This document shows, one piece after another, positions 58,849 through 64,000 of a stretch of 64,000 nucleotides of DNA. Within the stretch, counting starts at the first letter, position 1. Each line of letters starts with the position of its first letter. Under the pieces are notes generated by a model, which worked only from the letters and a program-made list of their open reading frames with translations, searched no databases and was not told the origin of the DNA. Source of the DNA: Fomes fomentarius (taxonomy: Eukaryota > Basidiomycota > Agaricomycetes > Polyporales > Polyporaceae); assembly GCA_022606135.1 (NCBI GenBank), contig JABYQN010000002.1:1488001-1552000 (forward strand), in the 5' to 3' direction. The position numbers and the translations under genes are program-made.

Positions 58849-60110
58849 ATCGCGCGCGCTGGTCCGGGCGACGAGTCACTGGCCTCGCTGGCCGCGTTGA
58901 ATGGCAGTCAGCTGACCATGCGGGCTGGAGGAGACGCCTAGTCTCTGTCGCCCGCACCGTCGAGAATGTCTCGCGATGACGCATTCTTCGACTCATATGC
59001 AACCTTCTCCATCCTTATCGACTCGACTCAGCACTTCCCACCTGCCTACACGTCGGCCACTCTGCCTGCTGACGACGACTAGACGACTGAAATGCCTAAG
59101 CAAACGCGACAGTGCGGATAATCCGCAGCGCGAGGCAGGGCTTAGTCGTCGGTCATCGTCTTATCGGATGCCGGCAATGGACTCCCCCCCCCCCTTACCC
59201 TTGGTATGTTGCTCGTATCTATTCATATCTGCTGCAGTGTTGTTGTACCCTATCCCCGCACCCACCCCCACCTTTCCATTCTCCGAAAACGAACGGCTGT
59301 TGCAGTGCGCGCACCCGCTCGAGCCCCCCTACCCCTCTCACGCTCCCACACCGCCACAACTACATGTTCCCCCAGCCCGAGCGCCGGCACGCATACACGG
59401 ACTTGTTGCAGCGTCTCGTTTCATCTTTCCTCCATTGTTCTTGTCTCGTCGTGTCCATCGCCCCCAGTAGATTCTTGGTTATCGCACCGCACCGCACATC
59501 TGTCTTCCCTGCAATCCCACTCACCACACCGCATAACCTCCGGCACCCTCAACACCTCACATCGTCTATCCACCCGCAACACCATACACGCGCTTCGATA
59601 TCTGCAAGTGTTCTCGCCTTCCAGTCTATCTACCATCTGTGCCTCGACCGGTTTCCCACTCTGCGAATTGTACGAACGGCATATTCCCAGCAGCAAGGGT
59701 GCCCTTCCCCCTCCACTCCTTTCTCTCCGGTTTACACGCTCACGTTGTGATCACATACTCCCCATCCATGCATATCCCCATCTTTTCCCTCCTCCAAAGT
59801 ATCTTTTTTGGATTGGTGTTTTGTTCAGGTGTTTCTGGTCGGTTTACAATCGTCACGTCACGTCTCTCGCACGCATTTTTTGTACATCTAGCGACACCTA
59901 TCTCTCACTCTCTCCCATCTACTGCAAGTTGTAACACCAACAACAGCTTTCAAACCCGTCACACAAACTCACAGACTCGCAACTCGCAAACCGTCGACCA
60001 TGTAACCGATTTCACCGATTTGGCGAGTTGCGCGGGACTCTTGAGCTCACTTCACTTCGGGGGGGCAAAAGTTTGGGACTAAGCCTCAGGGATTAGCCGC
60101 AAGTAACTCC
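58849..60110 (+). other. probable 3' UTR/flank of the glycogen-targeting gene
   Basis: Strongly pyrimidine-rich on the plus strand, which produces long overlapping Ser/Pro/Leu-rich frames (for example 59206-59934) in several frames at once. That pattern reflects base composition rather than coding. No domain seen. Confidence 0.45.
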
Positions 60111-63100
60111 AGGAAGTTCTCAAGGTTGCGGCAGAATTCGGCATGCAGCTGCAGCTGAGTTTGTCACTTCCCGCACCCGCCTCCCGATCGTCCACCAACG
60201 CTGCCCCGCGCCCGCGATCAAGAACGTCGCAATGCTAGTATTGTGGCGTCGCACGCCCCGCACGGTCCCTATCTTCAGCTGCCAGTGCGCCCAAGCGTCG
60301 CCCCCCCTGACCCCGAACCCCGAATCCCGAATCACGAATCTCGGGACCCGATCCTCGATCCTCTCGATCTACACAGCGAGCTAGCCGTTCCCGTCGTAAT
60401 CCTCGTCCTCAAATACGCAGCACCGATTGTGGCCAGACGTGGCCAGTGCGCTCTTCGTCTCCTCTTCGGCTCGCGGCCAAGTATGTACTATACATACTCA
60501 GCGCCGCTCTTCCCTTGCCATTGCCGACATATGCGCACTCGAACTCGAGGCTGGTTCCAACGCCGTCTTCGAGCCTGGAGACCCTTGGGCTCCTTCTCTT
60601 CCTCTCCACATCTCCGCATCCCAAGCCCTACACTCGCGCCCCGTTTTTACCCGTCTCCGCACTAGACACTGTTAGAATTCGACTCGGCTCAGTGGGGGGT
60701 TTCCTGCTTCTCCTCGTCATCTCTTGTCTTGGTCATGCCTGTCTCCCGTTATCCATTCAGCCATACATACATACCACACCATTCTGCGCTTCGTCGGTTT
60801 GACGGTTCTGCCACTGTCCTGTCACTGCTTATCATTATTGCACCGCGGTCCGTGATCGTTTTGAACTCAACCTTTAAAAACTCTGTCGTACATACACACA
60901 CGCCCTCGCTCACGCTCACGGCTCACGGCTCATGTACATGCATATTATAACATACGCATGTACTTCGATAGATATACCCGCCAGGGACTATTCCCGGGCC
61001 CGACTGTTATTGGTACTACTCGGTATTGGGTTTGTATCAGAGCAACTTGAATGGAGCCCGTACAGAGCGCCGCTCGCAATAGATCTAGCACCATCGTTGC
61101 ACCACTACACATTCTGGTTCTGATTGCAGTGTGCACTCGAGCCCAACTTACTCCACATATCCCGGGTATAAGTGAACGCGAATCGCGGAGACCACGACGT
61201 CGAACCCCACCAGCAGCCCTGACCGTGACACTGACACTGACAGCTGGAACCGCTGCCAAGGGGCGCGCGATGCAACTTAAACCAAAACCAATTGAATCAA
61301 CAACCACCCGCGCGGTATCATGTATGTGCCTCGCAGGCGGCGGGACTCGGGATCGCAGATATCATGATCGCGCCCTGGCCGGGGCTCTACTTACCCATTA
61401 TCGCATTCCGGTGGTCATATATGACGTCGGCGCAGGTGCCAGGTGAGGGAGGGGCGGCTTGGCGCTCGCGCGCGTAGTCCCATGGTTCGATCGCGTGAGC
61501 AGGAGGACTCAGGACATGACCGAGGTCGGTCGAGACGCGAATTCGAACTTTTACGCGACGAGGCGATGGCGATGGAGATGGCGATGGCGGTGCGAGTTGT
61601 TGACTTTGAACTGATAGGAGATGATGGGTGTGGGGGTGTGTGTTCTGAATCTCTACTAAGTACTGTACTGATGGACGTTTGTGCGGCTTGTTGGGAGAAG
61701 TCGATGTCGTCGTCCACGGGCCCGGCCTGAGGCCTTGAAATTCGAATCAGTGTAGGGAGCACCGGAGAGCCAGCTCATGGTGTCACCTTGGACTTGGGCT
61801 CCCGGTTTGGACGTGCCGAGTGAGCTCGAGCTCGCGGCCGCGGCGAGAGCTTGGAGCCGGGCTGGAACACGTTGCAGTGGTGCCACAGCACGTTGCAAGC
61901 TTCAACTAGAAGAGAGGTGGGGCGGTTTGAAGCGGTCCCAACAAAACGTGTGCGCAGAGCATGGTGCCGAAGGACTCTCCAGGACAGCGGCATCGAACTG
62001 ACAGTAAGCGGTATTCAATCAGCTTCGGAAGACGACGTTTACCGTAACGCGAGGGTCGGAGAGTGCTGAGATGAGATAGCAAGGGCCGCATGCTGCTTGC
62101 GATGGTTCATTATGCTGTCAGAGTGGAGATAGAACGGTGCACATCGAGGTGGTTTCGATGGTTCATTACGGAAGTAAGCAGTGTTAGTGTCTCAAACCAC
62201 CTTGGCAGGCCCTTCTGCTGAGGACGATAGTGAGTAAGTATCGTCTCTTCGCGCCCCGACATCGGCCAATAGTCACCCTCGCCAACACTACTAGCTCCAC
62301 TCTCCGGCAGGCCTAATCTCTCGCCGCTACGCGGATTGATTCGCACCCGCGGAACGTTCTACGGAACTCTGATCTTCAAGGAGGACGAAAGCCTCCCGTC
62401 TAGAGGTACCCATATTGAGCGCAATTACCGTCCAAACTTGACACCCATTTTGGACCTGCTTTGTACATGTGCACCCATCTCTGCGCGATCGTCCCGAGGA
62501 TGTCAGGTACCACACGCGCGGCAGAACCGAAGGGCGAGAGGATTTTTGACGTGGGCACGAGCGGCGAGGAATAGCTTATTGCGAGCGGACTGCCCAAGAC
62601 GGACTGGACGTGCTGAAAGCCTAGCTGGGTGTGCGCATCAGGCAACGATCGCAGGGGTACGAGAACTAGAACTACAGCCAAAGGCTGAGTTTGATGCTTG
62701 GGAAGGCGAAGAAGAAGAAGAAGAAGAAGAAGGTACGGTTTCGGTGAAGTCTGTGAAGAGCGTGCTTTTCAATGGAGAAGAAGGCCGAGATCCCCCAGGC
62801 AAGACACCGAGAGCGATAGAGTTGCGACTCAAGTGTGTATGCAGTGAGGGCTGCATCAAGCTGTATGCATTGGAGATTTGCCGTGCGGTCCCTGTCGTCC
62901 ACCTGAATGTGACAAGAGAACGCGTGAGAGCGGTCGCGCAAGGATAAATAGAGATGAATGGAGGTTGAGTCCGAACGCGTACCTTCCAGGCAGGCCTAGC
63001 GGGCAAGTTCGTGCGGCGCGAGTGCGGGCGTGGTCCGTGAATAGTACGGTCGTAGACCAGGGTCACTCTGGGCCGTGCGCCCAGCGCATGCGAAGGCGGG

Positions 63101-64000
63101 ACACGAGGCGGGCTTATCTGTATGTGAGAAGCACGACCGGCCGTGGCGGTGGCACTAAGCAGCTGTTGGGATAGAAAAGGAAGCGTGCGCGTGCGCCGCC
63201 GCAGTGCAGGTGCCATGGCGAGTATGGTTTCGGAATTCAGGAAGTACCAGAGAGAGGTTACGGGTGCGCTGATGTCGCGAGGGATGTCCGGCGGAGCGAC
63301 GGTCTGCTCTACTTTTGTTGGATGGATGTGGGTCAGGCGAATGTGTTCGAAACTGCTGGCAGCGGTGGCGTGGGTGCATCGTGTATGAATATAGGCGGGC
63401 GAAGGCTTCTGCTCGTTCTGCGAAGGTGGAAGGTGGAGTAGCTTTTACAGCATTCACATAATTCGCCGCTCAAAATAACCAACACCCTGAACTTGTGCTG
63501 CCCGGTTTGGTGCAATCTCCAGTGAGCATTCGTCTTCGAGAATAATGTGGTGCTATCGGATCGCACAGCGCAAGCTTTTTTGCGACGTCGAGCTTGCGAA
63601 CTGTATATATGAGAAATGACCAAGGTAAAGGAGAGCCCCTGAACTTGTCCACGCAAGCGGCGGGGAGCCTGGGCAGTGGCTGCTTCGGCTGGACGATCGA
63701 CATGCTCGTGGTATGTTGCCACAATATACGCACTACATCGCATTTTGGTTGATCGTATTAGCATGAACCCTATTACGCTCCTAGATGGGGGTGAAGATGA
63801 GGTCGGGGGCGCCAGTGTGTGTCATGAGTTTGGATGGCTCCAGCTGTTGTTGAGGTGGCGCGTCAGAAACAGTCTAGTGCGGCACATGCACAACATAGAA
63901 ACGGAAGGGTGCACCTTTGTGTGGCCGCAGTCGCTGCTAGGTGTTCTGCTGACCATGTGTGTCACTCGGTGTGGCTCGAGATCGATCGGGCCACCGAATT
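60111..64000. other. right end, no convincing gene
   Basis: Frames on the minus strand at 61415-61762, 61656-61898 and 62638-63216 are Ser/Arg/Pro-rich and unrecognised. A GAA microsatellite lies at 62708-62731. I cannot support a gene. Confidence 0.4.
62708..62731 (+). repeat. GAA microsatellite
   Basis: Eight perfect GAA units. Confidence 0.85.

Noticed and set aside
59112..59934. Two long overlapping plus-strand frames after the glycogen-targeting gene
   Set aside because: Both arise from a pyrimidine-rich stretch and are Ser/Pro/Leu-rich in parallel frames; they look like 3' UTR composition, not genes.
61487..61500. GGTTCGATC-like tRNA B-box
   Set aside because: No matching A-box or cloverleaf arms are present around it.

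Overview
The window looks like nuclear DNA of a wood- or litter-inhabiting agaricomycete (Basidiomycota). Most genes are cut by many short (about 50-60 bp) GT-AG introns, the coding sequence is GC-rich, and the recognisable products are typical of fungi: a Ppo-type fatty acid dioxygenase, a chitin deacetylase-like enzyme, GH28 pectinases, a glycogen-targeting protein phosphatase 1 subunit, and proteins with domains that I know mainly from basidiomycetes. I see no ribosomal RNA, tRNA, CRISPR or other prokaryotic features. All gene models were spliced by eye.

Layout. 1-2.3 kb: little, apart from a weak coiled-coil ORF. 2.4-7.4 kb, minus strand: a large Ppo/linoleate diol synthase-type gene. 9-26.1 kb, plus strand: five head-to-tail paralogues (called A-E here) of a DUF2235 alpha/beta-hydrolase, with two decayed relics between them. 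26.9-29.0 kb, minus: a secreted, probably membrane-anchored polysaccharide (chitin) deacetylase. 30.1-31.5 kb, minus: a DUF6593-like protein. 32.4-33.6 kb, plus: an HSL-type esterase. 33.7-34.3 kb, minus: a small DUF6914-like protein. 35.4-37.4 kb, minus: a sixth DUF2235 paralogue (F), lying in an inverted 2.9 kb segmental copy of the paralogue B locus. 38.3-38.6 kb: a foldback MITE. 38.8-45.1 kb, minus: two tandem GH28 genes; the upstream one has a hAT-type MITE inside an intron. 45.1-56.0 kb: gene-poor. 56.0-58.8 kb, plus: a CBM21/PP1-binding glycogen-targeting subunit. 58.8-64 kb: pyrimidine-rich 3' flank and no convincing gene.

The main theme is local gene amplification. The DUF2235 family (fungal relatives of the bacterial Tle1 lipase fold) has expanded by tandem and inverted duplication to six apparently intact copies plus at least two relics. 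All six keep the Ser (GFSRG), Asp (GVWDTV) and His (in D[VI]GGG-preceding WFAGxH) residues expected of a catalytic triad. The neighbouring fatty acid dioxygenase invites, but does not prove, a lipid-release/oxylipin link. The GH28 pair is a second, independent tandem duplication.
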